A stretch of 64,000 bases of DNA from assembly GCF_000264905.1 (NCBI RefSeq), contig NW_006763142.1:670597-734596 (forward strand). Direction: 5' to 3'. Source of the DNA: Stereum hirsutum FP-91666 SS1 (Eukaryota > Basidiomycota > Agaricomycetes > Russulales > Stereaceae). The first letter of the stretch is position 1, and each line of letters begins with the position of its first letter. The notes under the pieces are model-generated. The model searched no databases and was not told the DNA's origin. It saw only the letters and a list, made by a program, of their open reading frames with translations. Made by a program: the position numbers and the translations under genes. This document shows positions 1-10,906 of the stretch, piece by piece.

Positions 1-555
1 TGAACGACAAGCGAACGTGGGTGACTTGAGCGAAGCTCTCGCCGCGTATGCTGCCATTTCTGGCGAGCCAAAACGACAGGCGACCGCGTATACGCCAAGC
101 GGATTTTCATCAACGGTGAGCATCAAGGGTCCCATAGAGAGACCCTTGAGGGACTGCATCTCGTACTTCTCTGCCGCGAGGAGAATACGCCACACGTCGT
201 TAAGATCCATCTGCACCTCCTGCCAGTCCCTCGTGTAGCAGCTTCGGAGAAGAGTGGAAAGAGTGGAGGAGTCTTCGGTAACGGGGATGACTGGTATGGT
301 GTTCGTCTGCTCATAGGCAGAGACCGAGGAGGTGATGGGTGGTGGCTGTGGGAGGGAGAACATGCTCTTGAAGAAGGGAGATGCGAGGGATAAGATGAGT
401 TTGTGAACGCGGAAGTCGATTTCGTTGCTGGATCGGATGATCACGTCCGCGTGCGGGTCGTCGAACGGCGCATCTGCAGCGCAGGCTTGCCGCGGCGGGC
501 TTGAATGAGGAGAGGAAGGGGCAAGAGGGGTACTCGGGATGATTTGGTCGGACAT
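1..555 (-). CDS. BTB/POZ domain protein, 3' part cut by window edge
   Basis: The frame is open from an ATG at 555 leftwards through the window edge, giving 185 codons with no stop. After a Pro/Ser-rich leader, the protein reads PFDDPHADVIIRSSNEIDFRVHKLILS and then ASPFFKSMFSLPQP, the typical opening of a fungal BTB/POZ fold (dimerisation or adaptor domain). Later it has LRSCYT, an AAEKYEM helix and a GVYAVACRFG segment, all matched in the paralogues at 5072-6061, 55683-56730 and 57269-58316. It is the first of a minus-strand row of such genes. BTB proteins often act as cullin-3 adaptors or self-associating regulators, but no partner can be read here. The C-terminal third lies outside the window. 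Confidence 0.85.
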   Translation of the reverse strand, partial: MSDQIIPSTPLAPSSPHSSPPRQACAADAPFDDPHADVIIRSSNEIDFRVHKLILSLASPFFKSMFSLPQPPPITSSVSAYEQTNTIPVIPVTEDSSTLSTLLRSCYTRDWQEVQMDLNDVWRILLAAEKYEMQSLKGLSMGPLMLTVDENPLGVYAVACRFGSPEMAAYAARASLKSPTFACRS

Positions 556-2006
556 AATGGTGGAGAAACGACCGGAAGGGATAGGGGGAGGGCGCTGCGA
601 GGTGGAAAATCAGCAACAAAGACACGCTTCCTTATATATGGGAAGTAGACCAATTATGAAACACGCCTTGCGGTTAGAGAAGCCTTCCAACAGATGATCG
701 CAGTCCGAAATCGTCGAAGTGGTGCGAGTTTGCTAAATCTAGATGCTTGCCTTGTGAATTGAGAATTGAGAAATGTGCAGGGTGAAGCTTTGCCTTGAAA
801 GGAGTTACATCGAGGCTTGCTGACACGGGGAATAGATCCTGAAGCATCAGCCAGTGACAAGATTAGAATCACTCATCGCTGACCTAGATTTAGCACACCC
901 CGGTCCGTCGCTATTTTGGTTCTCATTCCATTTTCTTGAGTACAGCCCACCCGAGCAACGGTGCTTGAGTGCGCAGGAGGCTGTACGAAGTGTGCTAGCC
1001 TAGAAGAAGACGGGGGAAAGCTTGGGTGAGAGTTTTATGGCTTATCGACAAACGCAATGCTGAGATGAAGGTCTTGGAACAACGTGTGTAGCGTCTGCGG
1101 GAAGAACGAAGTTCATACTGACAGCCCACTGAACATGACCTTATTCTTGGCGCACAGGCAAAAGAAAACAGCGATAAAAAAACACAGGCGACGTCATAGA
1201 ATCTTAATCGTTGGGCCGTAAGCAGAGGATGTCGTTGTGATTGGAGAGGGTTAAGAAACATGGCGTCAACGTCCAAGGATGCACAATGCTCCATGCACGC
1301 AGAATTGATGTTCCTCGTCGCACTAAATGCCGAACAGAAGTGGTTAGGGAAGGGGTAACAAGACAATAATGGTACAGTGACGCATTATGGAGCCTGAACG
1401 CGAATCGCGGCGGCGAATTCTTGGTGGAACACGAGGGCATCATGTTGATTCGAGCATGTTCCAAGCAGCGTAGGTGCGATGGCGTTCGTTACATAATGGT
1501 ATCGCAAGACAAAAAGATGTACAATCCTTTGCGCGAATGAGCGATGACGTCTGCCCGAGTACCTATCGAGGTGATGCGTTTTGACCGCACAGAGTCCGCA
1601 CCCCGTAGATAATAGACGCAATTGTCGGCCGTAAAACGGATCTCAAGTAACCCATCGAACGCTGAATCAGACGGTACGACGTCGACAAATATGAACAGAG
1701 CAAGAATTTCTATAGTAGTCCGTACCATCAAGAGCTGGTGACGACTGCTCGAGTCCATAGTATGGATGCTCCATGCTGCAAGTAAATCGGCCGAGGCCTG
1801 GTATTTCAGTCTCCCAGGGGGTTGACGTTGCTCGTACCAGCGACATGGAAGACGATGTCGATGAGCAGATATTCAGATCAAATGTGGGTCCTAACGTTGG
1901 ATGCCTCGGACGATTCTACATTGTACCAAATCGCAAGGAATCAAGGCGACCTAGAACAGACTCAATCAGTACATTGAAAATCAAGAAACTTGGTAAGAGG
2001 TGTGTG
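556..2006. other. Intergenic, no supported gene
   Basis: About 1.45 kb between a BTB gene and the OGFr-domain gene. Only short frames occur. The longest on the minus strand with an ATG runs from 1758 to 1489 (89 codons) and has a hydrophobic stretch, but I recognise no family and see no supporting splice pattern. I could not find a decayed BTB copy here. Confidence 0.5.
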
Positions 2007-2993
2007 TTACTTTGACCTCTGCATATCTGTCGAATTCGACGGTGCTTCCTCTCGGGAATCGGGGTTTGGTTCTTCAACTTTGGCCGTGGTGTCTTGAGTA
2101 GGGCTACCCTTGTCCTCACTACTACTTGCCACGTTCACGTGCGAGGGACTAGTCTTCACCAATTCAGTGAGCACTCCCTTCTCGTATTCCCGCAGAAACA
2201 GTGGCCCAGCCTTCTCCTCCACCCTATCCTCATCCGGCTTCACGTTGAGAGGCCTCTCCATGGCCCTGCCCCAATACATCACACTCGTCCCACTCACCCT
2301 CCCTGGCCTTTCCTTCACGACATCTACCAACGCCTCATAGAAAGCCTTCGCCTCAGTCTCAAGCCCCAGCACTCTCAGACTCCGGATGATACGCGTGATA
2401 CGCAGATGATTGTGATCGAAACGCGTCAACCAGCTGTCTCCCGCCCTCTCCTCAAACTCCGGTAGCCGTGTCAACACTGCCGTTCTCCCCTTCCCCGAGT
2501 CTCCATCCTCGCTTTTTGCGACCTTCTTCTTCTTCTCTTCAATCCCAAAACCATAAAATGCCATCATCCGTTCGAAAGCTTCGCGAAGACGGGCGCGTAG
2601 TGCGGGCTGCGTTCGGAACGCGACGAATGTGGCGCGATCGATGAGTGGCGCATTCCAGTTCACGCCCGAGCGTTCCGGGAGGGGAAAGACGATCTGGATA
2701 TAGTCGTGGCTGTATTCTAGTTTGTCGTTTCCCCAAGAAAGGATCTCAGAGAGTGTGCGTCCTCTAGAGTCAGGTAATCCGTTGGGATACGTGAAAAAGC
2801 CCACTAGAGGGGGCGTTGTTGTCGATGAACGCGTGCTAGTGCTAGAGCTGGGTGACGAAGAAGAAGACATGGGTGCAATAAGATCACCTCTGGAGCTGAG
2901 CCGTAGACTTGTAGACTGTATTCCCGAGTAATGGGGAGCTCTGACACTGAGTGTGTAACGCAGAAGATGGAGGTGGTGGCGAGGGGCAAGCAT
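2007..2993 (-). CDS. Opioid growth factor receptor (OGFr) conserved-domain protein
   Basis: A single-exon frame of 328 residues from the ATG at 2993. The frame continues upstream but without an ATG. Residues of about 65-240 carry the hallmarks of the OGFr N-terminal conserved domain: a FFTYPNGLPDSRGRTLSEIL stretch, then LEYSHDYIQIVFPLPE, a FYGFG segment and FDHNHLRITRIIRSLRVLGL followed by EAKAFY. In fungi these proteins are uncharacterised; the receptor name comes from animals and should not be taken as a function. The C-terminal 80 residues are acidic and low-complexity. The first 50 residues are basic, Ser/Arg-rich and poor in acidic residues, so a mitochondrial presequence is possible, or translation may begin at the second Met before the poly-Ser tract. 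It sits between two BTB paralogues with no evident functional link. Confidence 0.9.
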   Translation of the reverse strand: MLAPRHHLHLLRYTLSVRAPHYSGIQSTSLRLSSRGDLIAPMSSSSSPSSSTSTRSSTTTPPLVGFFTYPNGLPDSRGRTLSEILSWGNDKLEYSHDYIQIVFPLPERSGVNWNAPLIDRATFVAFRTQPALRARLREAFERMMAFYGFGIEEKKKKVAKSEDGDSGKGRTAVLTRLPEFEERAGDSWLTRFDHNHLRITRIIRSLRVLGLETEAKAFYEALVDVVKERPGRVSGTSVMYWGRAMERPLNVKPDEDRVEEKAGPLFLREYEKGVLTELVKTSPSHVNVASSSEDKGSPTQDTTAKVEEPNPDSREEAPSNSTDMQRSK

Positions 2994-3244
2994 GTTGTTA
3001 TCTCGGCAATTACGTAAATAAGTACTCAAGCACAATCGCAATTATTTAATAATTTATCCATCCGTTCCCACGGGCTCAGGATTGCACTTCTTGAGCCTTG
3101 GGTTTTACTCGCACCTCCACCAACATTTCATCGGCCTGGTTACCAACGGTGAATCATTCGAAAAACTTCCTATTCCTTTATATGCACGAAGGTCAGCGAT
3201 CAATAGTGAGCTACTAGATCAAGACTGAAGTCTGAGTCGTCTTC

Positions 3245-3889
3245 TCACCTCATCTGAGTCGCTCTCGAGGCAAGCCTCTTCTTCCGCGGGTCATACGCAA
3301 CTAGGTCACGATACTGCTCAACCGTCAGCAGCTTAAGTTCATCTGGTTCAGCACGTAGCAGCTCCACCTTATCCTTCCCCACAGAACTCTCCTGAGCGGA
3401 AGACTTGATTGTTTCGAGACCGAAGCGACAAGCGATGGCGTAAACTCGAACGAGATCCGTGTCGATATGCTCCTTCAAAATGAACTCCGCCAGTCTGTGA
3501 AATGCTTTGATCTCGTATTTCTCTGACGCGAGGAGGATGCGGGTAACGTCGTCGAGAGAGGTGACGTTAGGACCCAGTCCCGGATAGCAAGCCCTCAGGA
3601 GTGGATCGAGAGTGCGAGCGTCCTCGGCGACTGGGATGACCGGCACTCCGTGTTTGTGCTCCGGCTCTTCAGTGGAGATACCGCTAACCATTGCACTGAC
3701 GGGCGCAGTTTGGGGGCTGAGTGGCTGAGGAAGAGCAAACATGGTTTTGAAGCCGGGGGACGCCATGGAGAGGATGACCTTGTAGACGTAGAAATCGACG
3801 TTGTCGCTCGTGCGGAGGATCACTTCGGCATTGTGATCATTGAAGGGAGCGGCGGCGTCTTGAACCTGGGTGACTTCTTCTGTAGACAT
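3245..3889 (-). CDS. BTB/POZ domain protein, short version
   Basis: The frame runs 214 codons from the ATG at 3889. The BTB core is clear: PFNDHNAEVILRTSDNVDFY followed by VYKVILSMASPGFKTMFALP, then LLRACYPG and a SEKYEIKAFHRLAEF helix. The domain is closest in style to the 5072-6061 neighbour. Paralogues continue for another 90-110 residues after the LASRA motif, whereas this frame stops soon after it. A good donor (AG before GTGAGA) lies at the end of the frame near 3248, so the last codons may be spliced to a short exon, for instance one ending near 3154. Even so, the protein would be C-terminally shortened relative to its relatives. Function is unknown beyond the BTB fold. Confidence 0.8.
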   Translation of the reverse strand: MSTEEVTQVQDAAAPFNDHNAEVILRTSDNVDFYVYKVILSMASPGFKTMFALPQPLSPQTAPVSAMVSGISTEEPEHKHGVPVIPVAEDARTLDPLLRACYPGLGPNVTSLDDVTRILLASEKYEIKAFHRLAEFILKEHIDTDLVRVYAIACRFGLETIKSSAQESSVGKDKVELLRAEPDELKLLTVEQYRDLVAYDPRKKRLASRATQMR

Positions 3890-5071
3890 CGGGTGAGAAA
3901 ACTAGGTGGAAAAGATGGTGAAACGTTGGTTGTTCCGTGAAACCTAAAAGCTGCGTGCTTTCGGCAGTATTTGGTCCGAGTCGTCGTAGATGCACCTAAG
4001 ATGACATAGAGGATTAATCCAACTGGCTACTGATAGAGCGCTGCATTCTACTTACCTTGCTACCAACATGAAGTGCGATCGGTCGCAATGTTTTGATACG
4101 TGACAATGGCGATTGTTCAAGCCGAGAGCGACGGCATGCAGCGCGCCCTGCGGCGGAAGGAGAAAGACTAGAACAGATCTCACAGGTCAGCAACCCGTTT
4201 GGAGAGATTGACAAGGAATCTTCCTACCTGAGCTAGTTGCTAACTCACGTCGTAGGTACGATTGGCTGGGACACGCCTGTGGAGGTGGCGGAGGACGCGA
4301 GCAGAGCACGGATGAGAGGGGTAAAACTCTGCAAGCTGGTGATTTATGTTTCTCGACAAGGTCGCACGCCACGGTAATTCCTCGCGTGCGTGAATCGTCC
4401 ACCTAGAGATTGGGCAAGGGCAGCGAATGCTTAGGCGCTCAGGACGCGTGTTAGATCATCTGGAGCTAGGTCCAGGTTTGCTGCTTTCGCTCACACTGTC
4501 TAGTGATATGTCGTAAGATAAGCCATACTGAGCAGAGACCATGCACTTCTCGAAGAATACGACATGTTTGTCAAATCATAATGGTTCATATTCCTGCCCA
4601 TAAGGGTAAGCGCTCTGGCGAAAGACTTCGGAGAGTTGAGATAATATTGCTTACCCGACATCTGCAACGTGTATCGAGCTGGAGCTCCCGGACATTGCTG
4701 TAAAATCTCAGAAACATCGCAGAGCACGGGGGAGGTACATTCGTCAAAGATAGAATAGATTGGAGGAGAAGGGACAAGAAAAAAAAACAGGGAACCCAAC
4801 ACTCCGATCGGCGACGCGGACGAACACAGTTCGCGGCGAAGGTCTGGAACAGCGCGAAGCCGGAGTCACTTCAAGCTCGCGATAGAGTCAGTACAGAGAG
4901 GTTATCAAAACTAAAGTGCCGGGGCAGAGTCAACAAACGAAACACATGAGATGGAATAAGGAGTACGGATTGAAAGAGTATATCTCAACGGAACAAGTAA
5001 CAATAAATGCTGCGAGCTCGCCGATCACTAGAAGGTTGGGATGTGGGTGATCTCGACGCGATATCGTACGT
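3890..5071. other. Intergenic, no supported gene
   Basis: About 1.2 kb between two BTB paralogues. Several short overlapping frames exist on both strands but none shows a family motif, a sensible splice pattern or similarity to the missing C-terminal part of the BTB genes. Confidence 0.5.
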
Positions 5072-6061
5072 TCAAGGAAGAGCAACCTAGTGACAAAGAA
5101 TATCAGCGGTCGCCGGGTGATCGCACGGAGATCGGAGGACACATACCTCGGCCAAAGCATCACGGACTGCATTGGCAAAAATGGCCGCCAACTCGACCAT
5201 CCTACCCGACCTATCCATTTTGCATTTGTCACAGGTCCCGGTCGGCGGGTGAGCAAGAAACGACGGCTGCTTGAGCATCTCAAAGGACGGCTCCTCCTTC
5301 AAAGCGATTTCGGCTCGCGAGAGGTATGCCCAAACGTAAGCAGGGGCAAACCATTTTCCTTTCTCCCTCGCTGTCATGCAACTGCTACATCTCTTTGTTC
5401 TTGAGAATATCCCTGTATCCTGGGACACCATTCCTTGACATTCCTGGAGCCATGTATCGGATGTTGCAACACGACTGGCTATTTCACCGCACGTACGGTG
5501 GTATCGGAGCAGCTTCCGATACTGCCAAGAGGTAAGGAGACTGATTTCCGGAGGTTCTTCGCTCGTCATGTTGCTGTATGATAACGAAAGACAAGCCCGG
5601 GATGACAGGTGGACAATGGTGTCGAATCCAAAGCGGTAGGCGAGAGCGTATACTTTCACAGGTGCGTCCACAAGATGGCGGAGCATGACCGTCTGGGCAA
5701 GCTGGTCGAACGCCTTGATCTCGTATTTCTCGACGGCAGTGAGAATGTTTGCGAAGTCCTTGAGGTCGTGAACTTCCGGAGCACAGCCGGGATAGCACGC
5801 GCGTAGGATAGGATCGAGCGTATCCGAGCGTTCTTCCATAAGCACAACGGGTACGCCGTTTCTCTGCAGGTCCACGCGATACGCGGATGGATTACCCGGG
5901 GGTAAGGAGAACATCGCATCGAAGATAGGGGAGGCGAGGGATAGAATGATTTTATAGACGCGAAAGTCCACAGAGTCATTCGAGCGTAGGATAACATCCG
6001 CTCGAAGGTCGTTGAAAGGCGCGGCAGCGTCCTTGTCGGTAAACGAGTCCAACTTGGCCAT
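5072..6061 (-). CDS. BTB/POZ domain protein
   Basis: Exon 1 runs from the ATG at 6061 to 5147 (305 codons). An intron (donor GTATGT, acceptor CACTAG) then leads to a 15-nt last exon at 5086-5072 coding Val-Ala-Leu-Pro and stop, so about 309 residues. The BTB fold is at residues 15-130 (FNDLRADVILRSNDSVDFRV, ASPIFDAMFSLP, LRACYPG, VEKYEIKAFDQLA). The C-terminal half has the family block YRKLLRYHRTCGEIASRVA, a WFAPAYVWAYLSRAEIAL segment and paired Cys residues (GTCDKCK). The terminal intron sits where the two right-hand paralogues have theirs, which supports the splice call. The gene is collinear with its neighbours on the minus strand and is probably a tandem duplicate. Its role is unknown. 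Confidence 0.88.
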
Positions 6062-6983
6062 GGTGAACTTGATTACGGAGAGGATTCAAACGCGAGAGTG
6101 AGGATTTGTGGATTCGTGGAGATTAGACGTTTTCGAGGTGATGAATCGACACGATAGTTTTGTGGGGCAGCTTGAAGAGACTATGATCAGCGACTCATCG
6201 CACTCAGGCTGGGATGAAGGACCATAGTCAATTCACCCTAAAAGATCTGTCTGCCTATGCCTTCAGATATATTTAGATCAAGGCCAAGTTACACCCAAGA
6301 TCGAGCGCAGATGGAGTGAGGCAGAGATCCTGATAAGTTCGTTAGTCCTGGAGTGGTTTTTTTTCTGGAATTTTCCACCAGCTTTAAAGGGGTCGGGAAC
6401 GAAGGGTCGTACCTCGGCTAACGTCAACACCAGTCGCGCAAGTAGTTGTTCGGCCCTCGCTTGGGAGTACGATGAGGGAGGCAGGATAATGGAGGGCAGG
6501 TCAGGTCAGGAGAGGACCGGTCGTCTTGAGAAGTCGCACGCCACCTTAATACCTGGTACATGTGAGATTGCCCGTCGGGCATGCGATCCCAAGACGTTCG
6601 CTAGTGAGCTATATCTAGTTTGGCAACACAACCACTACTCTTGGGTAGAATTTTGGAGAAATGTGGCGCAAGAGTCACTCATGACGTTCAAAAGAAACGA
6701 AACGAAAACAAGACATGATTGCACCTGATTGCACGCGGTACGATTTCCCAAGTGAAAAAGATTGTCAACGAGCCTATGGACAGTCTTACCTATCTTGTTG
6801 AATCGCTTTCTTGGAGCTGAAGCGCTCGTTCGTTATGACATAATGTCCAACAATATCGAATAAACTGAAAACGATTGTGTCAATGAGAGATAGTCTTTGA
6901 GAGCAGGGAGCATTCGCACCTAAGCGATCAGTTCAACTAATAATAGTTACCGCAGTGGCTTTCTCAGCCTCAAAGAGCACCCC
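6062..6983. other. Intergenic, no supported gene
   Basis: About 0.9 kb upstream of the BTB gene. It has a plus-strand frame at 6489-6728 with no recognisable domain. I see no repeat or RNA gene. Confidence 0.5.
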
Positions 6984-7636
6984 TCAAGGCGCAATCGGAG
7001 TAAGTATAGACATAGCCGCGGTCCAGTACATCGCGCGCACAGAGCAGAAACATCGAGAGATATTGCCCAGTGATAGCAAGTCGATTTCCCCCACTTGCTC
7101 TTGAAGGCATCGGAGCAAGTCAGGCGAGGTCAGGCGGCGGCAGTGTCTTCGTGTAGTCTCTTTGGCGCGGGCAAGGCTACCTTCGAGCCTGGAGCGACAT
7201 GCTATAAGTAGTGTACATCCAAATATAGTCCGCCCGGAGCTGCCTGCTGAGGAATGCATCGACCACAAGACGAAAGGCCTCTCTCGTACTTTTCCAAAGC
7301 GTTGAGTATGGTTGGTATGGCCGCCAGTGGAAGATCGACGGATGGGAGACCTCGTCCGGGATAGCACCTGATAGCACGCTCGCAAGATTGCATGCAGCAA
7401 GATTTTGGAGAAGATGATGATTGGATTCCATGCCGGTGGTCAGCATCGACTATAGGCATCGTCGAGCTACTGGTCTGGGGTAGAAGGGCCTGCGGTGGAC
7501 TCGGAGAAAACATGCCAGTCAGGCAGAGAAAAGCGACGGAGGGTATTGTTTGGTAGACATGGAGATCGACAGGATCGCTGGAGCATAGAATAATGTCCAG
7601 GTCTCCTTTAGGATGATCGAATGGTACAGCTGGCAT
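6984..7636 (-). pseudogene. Decayed BTB/POZ gene copy
   Basis: From an ATG at 7636 the frame begins like its paralogues (PFDHPKGDLDIILCSSDPVD, then VYQTIPSVAF and GMFSPSP). The reading frame then drifts: the CYPGRGLPSVDLPLAAI and LNALEKYERG blocks are recognisable but surrounded by unrelated sequence, a stop follows near 7202, and the family C-terminal block appears only in a different frame (about 7130-7000, resembling the paralogue block after the BTB core). At least one frameshift and a stop are needed to explain this. It is the outermost member of the left BTB row, so it marks gene decay at the edge of the array. Confidence 0.7.
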
Positions 7637-7868
7637 CTTTGGGTCGTCCTTTTTGGTTTTCCGACATATTTTGTGGAGTTGGCCAACGATTGGGAATACC
7701 AAGCCGCATTAGGCCGCATTCAATGCCAAAGCGAGGAGGCGGCCCGCAGCCGGTCCGGGCGTGGTCGTCCGCCCCGTTCATTTTGTTGGTCTTTTCTCCT
7801 TTGCTTCCCCTTATCGTTTTGGGCCACATATTTGTTTCAGTCTAGGCAAATCTACTCATATAGACACT

Positions 7869-9727
7869 ATGGGTCTCTCAGGTAGAAAAGAAAAGCAGCG
7901 TATCCCAAACGATCCTCGTAATCTTTCGTGGGCGAATAGTGCGCACCTTTCCTACCTTTTTTGTACCGCATTTACTGACTATATCTCTCTATCTCCTCCA
8001 CCTTTCCATGATGATTTTACTTTGTCTGGTTACTCCTCAAAGATGCGGCCAAATTTGGTCAAGCCTATCTCTCAAAGCTGGGCTGGGACCCGTCACAAGG
8101 TCTCGGCGTCGCAGGCGACGGGCGCACGAAAGCTATTGCCGTCGAACAAAAGTTGGACATGCTCGGAATCGGAATGCAGCACCAGAGAGAGGAAGGAGGC
8201 GTCGCGTGGAGGCAGAACAAGGACTTTGAGAGGTTATTGAGAAGGTTGAACGGACAGGACGAGGGCGGGAGTGGGATGAAGGTGGAAGGGTTTGATCGGG
8301 CGACGGAAGAGGCGGTGGACAACACGAAGGCGCAGGACAGTGCTAGCTCAGAGGGGAAGATGGAGGCAGAACAGTCAGAGGAGGGCAAGAAGGATAGGAA
8401 GAAGCGAAAGAAGGAGGACGCGGATGGTGAGGACGACAGGAAGGAGAAGAAGCGGAAAAGGTCCAAAGACGAGTCTTCCTCGTCCGGCAAGGACAAGAAG
8501 GACAAGAAGAAGAAGAAAAGCAAGTCGTCCTCCAGTGACGATGAACCCTCCCCTTCAACTACACCAGTCGAGGTCACTGTCGCCGATATACCCATCGCTA
8601 CTCCAACTCCCATGCGAGCTCCGTATGTTTCTGTGTTACTCACGTCGATAACGTTCCCATTTTGATCCGCATTGCTGACATTCTTGTGTGGTATCCTTAG
8701 TCCCCGTGCACACCGCGCCCGCAACATTCGCGCCAAACGTCTTGCCTCCCTCACACCCTCTGCTCTCTCCGAAATTCTGGGCATCCCATCGGCCCCAACC
8801 ACACCCAAACCCGGATCGTCATCCACCTCCACACCATCGACATCATCTCCCGCGCCACAAATGGAAGGGACACTCACAGTTATCGATGACGCCGCCGCCA
8901 ACGATCTTCACAAGCTGAAAACGTCAACACAGAGCGTAGCAGATTATTTCAAGGCGAAATTAGCTGCTAAATCGAGCTCAGCTTCGGGTTCGAGGTTGAA
9001 GGAGGAAGTTCTGGCATATGAACAAGTTATCGAGCGAGAGGAAGAGAAGGAACCACGACGAATGGGACTAGGATCGTCTTCGTCGATGGGAAAAGGTCTT
9101 GGATTCGTTAGTGGCGGTGGCACGGGCGCTAGTGGCTTTGGTCTGCCCAGCACTTCCACCACGGCACAGGGAGACGGCACCACCGGGGAGGATCGCTCGG
9201 GACCGGGCTCTCCAAAGTCGACTTCGAAGTTTGCTGGAATGTTCGCTTCGGCCGGCATTTCGACGCCGGCGGCTATTAAAGTCGAGACGAAGGTGGAAGC
9301 GGAGGTCGTCACTGGAAATGCCGGCGATGAGCAGGATGCAAAGCGAAAGGCGAAGGAAGAGAAGAGGCTGAAGAAGGAGAGGCGTAAGGCTGAGAAGGCT
9401 GAGACGAAAGGCAAAGGCAAGGCTAGGGAAATCGAACCACAGGCCAACGATCCTGTTGTTGACGAGGGCGTGGAAGAGGTAGAAGCCGCCGCGGAGGTCA
9501 ATGGCCAGGCGAAGAAGAAAAAAGATAAAAAGAGACGGGTGAAGGGAGAGGCGGTAAAGGACAGTGATGAGGGTAGGATAGCAAAGGAGAGGAAGAAGGA
9601 GAAGAAGCGCAAGAGGGACCAGGAGGCGGACGTTGGCTCTGAGGTGGTGGAAGAGCTCGCCGAGGAGAAGAGCGTGAAGGAGAAAAAGAGTAGTAAAAAC
9701 AAGAAGAGGAAGGAACAGGTGGAGTAG
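7869..9727 (+). CDS. PXR1: PXR1/PINX1-like G-patch ribosome biogenesis factor
   Basis: Three exons are predicted: 7869-7938, 8043-8622 and 8701-9727 (558 residues). The N-terminus MGLSGRKEKQRIPNDPRNLS and the following G-patch (YLSKLGWDPSQGLG, then a KLDMLGIG motif and GGVAWRQNKDFERLLRRLN) are diagnostic of the PXR1/Gno1/PINX1 family. In yeast and human these activate the DEAH helicase Prp43/DHX15 during rRNA processing and can inhibit telomerase. The exon 1-2 junction falls inside the G-patch. The middle and C-terminal parts are extremely Lys/Glu-rich with KKDKK-type runs, as expected for a nucleolar protein. A conserved RARNIRAKRLA segment opens exon 3. Location is inferred to be the nucleolus. 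The large antisense frames over exon 3 are shadows of the K/E-rich composition. Confidence 0.93.
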
Positions 9728-10906
9728 GATGATAGTCCGGGGTGGGAAAGTTTCGCTTCGTTCCTCTAGTGCATGCACGATGTTGATGTTCCTTGGAAGT
9801 TTAGCGTATAAATGCATTCAGCTCGGTTTTCTAGGATTTTTCTATCGCAATTTTATAGCGCACGCAGCCGTATCACGGCACTAAGACGGGCCACACCTTC
9901 CAATTTATGATGCTATTCCTTTCCCATTCTTTTGATTCGTCGCCACTGACAGAAGGCTCACCAACGGTCCAGACTTCGATCAGCCCACGAGTCAAAGCAG
10001 TCGTGGTTTACCGACTTCGCCGCCTGCATGATGATCTTACTACGGCCACGAGCCTAGACTGTTAGTAGGCAGAAGGCTATGGAGTGCTCATGGCCGTGTT
10101 GGCAACTTGTAAGCATGGCTTGTTCGACTCCAGATGGTAAAAAAGACACACTGGGGATGCGAGGGAAAGCATGAAAAGTGACCCTTGGAAGGCTATCGAC
10201 ACCATCGATGACATATATGGGACACTCGACGTCGGGACAGTCTGTCATAGCCATCGGTGCGTAATTTCCTGCAGGTAGTGCGCGGCCAAACTTCATCGAT
10301 ATGCAGGACGTACCTTTGGACAGGATGGAGAGCCCTAACTCGCGATCACCGATATGTCGCTCCCCTCGTGGACTCGTCAAGGCGATTGAAGACGTAGGTT
10401 AAATCTTTCTCTTTGACTTCGAAGACGGCGGGGAGGTCTGGTACCCTTGGCCCCATAACAAAGGAAGGGATATGGACCGTATCCCCATTTAGGACGTCTC
10501 TTGAGGTCGAACCAAATACAGCGAGCCGATATCGCTCTCGCTTTGCCTCTCAACGCTACACGTCAGCATTTTGATCCTATGTTCCGGAGTGCCGTGTTTT
10601 TCCTATGGTTAGCAACGGGAGAGGACAAAGGAGAGACGTGACCACGTGACAGAGATGGCACCCAAAATCGCGACTGCCCATCGTTTGCCTCGGGACGTCC
10701 GTATGGACGTTGCTTCTCCGAAGCCTGAAGTTTCCGATAGCCACCAAAACGTGTCCAAACAAAGGCCCACAAACAGCCCCCAAAACTTTGCCCGGCACCT
10801 CCGCCACATATAAAGGGTCGCGTCTGAAACCGGATTTCACCCAGCTGCCACAACCCTGACCACCTCTTCTCAGACACCGGGATCTATCGCCACGCTCCTC
10901 CGCAAC
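9728..10906. other. Intergenic with possible decayed coding remnant
   Basis: About 1.2 kb. On the minus strand around 10560-10060, two frames read plausibly protein-like in turn (one rich in Val/Pro near 10470, another continuing at 10380-10054), as if a gene fragment had suffered a frameshift. I cannot assign a family. The proximal promoter of the gene at 10907 occupies the right end. Confidence 0.35.
10809..10814 (+). promoter_or_regulatory. TATA-like box upstream of the 10907 gene
   Basis: TATAAA within CATATAAAGGG, 93 nt before the predicted ATG at 10907. The spacing leaves room for a 5' leader of about 60 nt. Inferred from motif and position only. Confidence 0.4.

Noticed and set aside
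1489..1758. 89-codon minus-strand frame with a hydrophobic stretch
   Set aside because: Begins with an ATG but has no recognised family, no signal of splicing and no neighbouring exons, so it is not listed as a gene.
8065..8901. 278-codon minus-strand frame opposite the start of PXR1
   Set aside because: It overlaps the G-patch exon, is Ser-rich and is a compositional shadow.
8944..9817. Long minus-strand frames opposite PXR1 exon 3
   Set aside because: They are rich in Leu, Phe and Ser because they mirror the Lys/Glu codons of the sense strand. No domain and no splice pattern.
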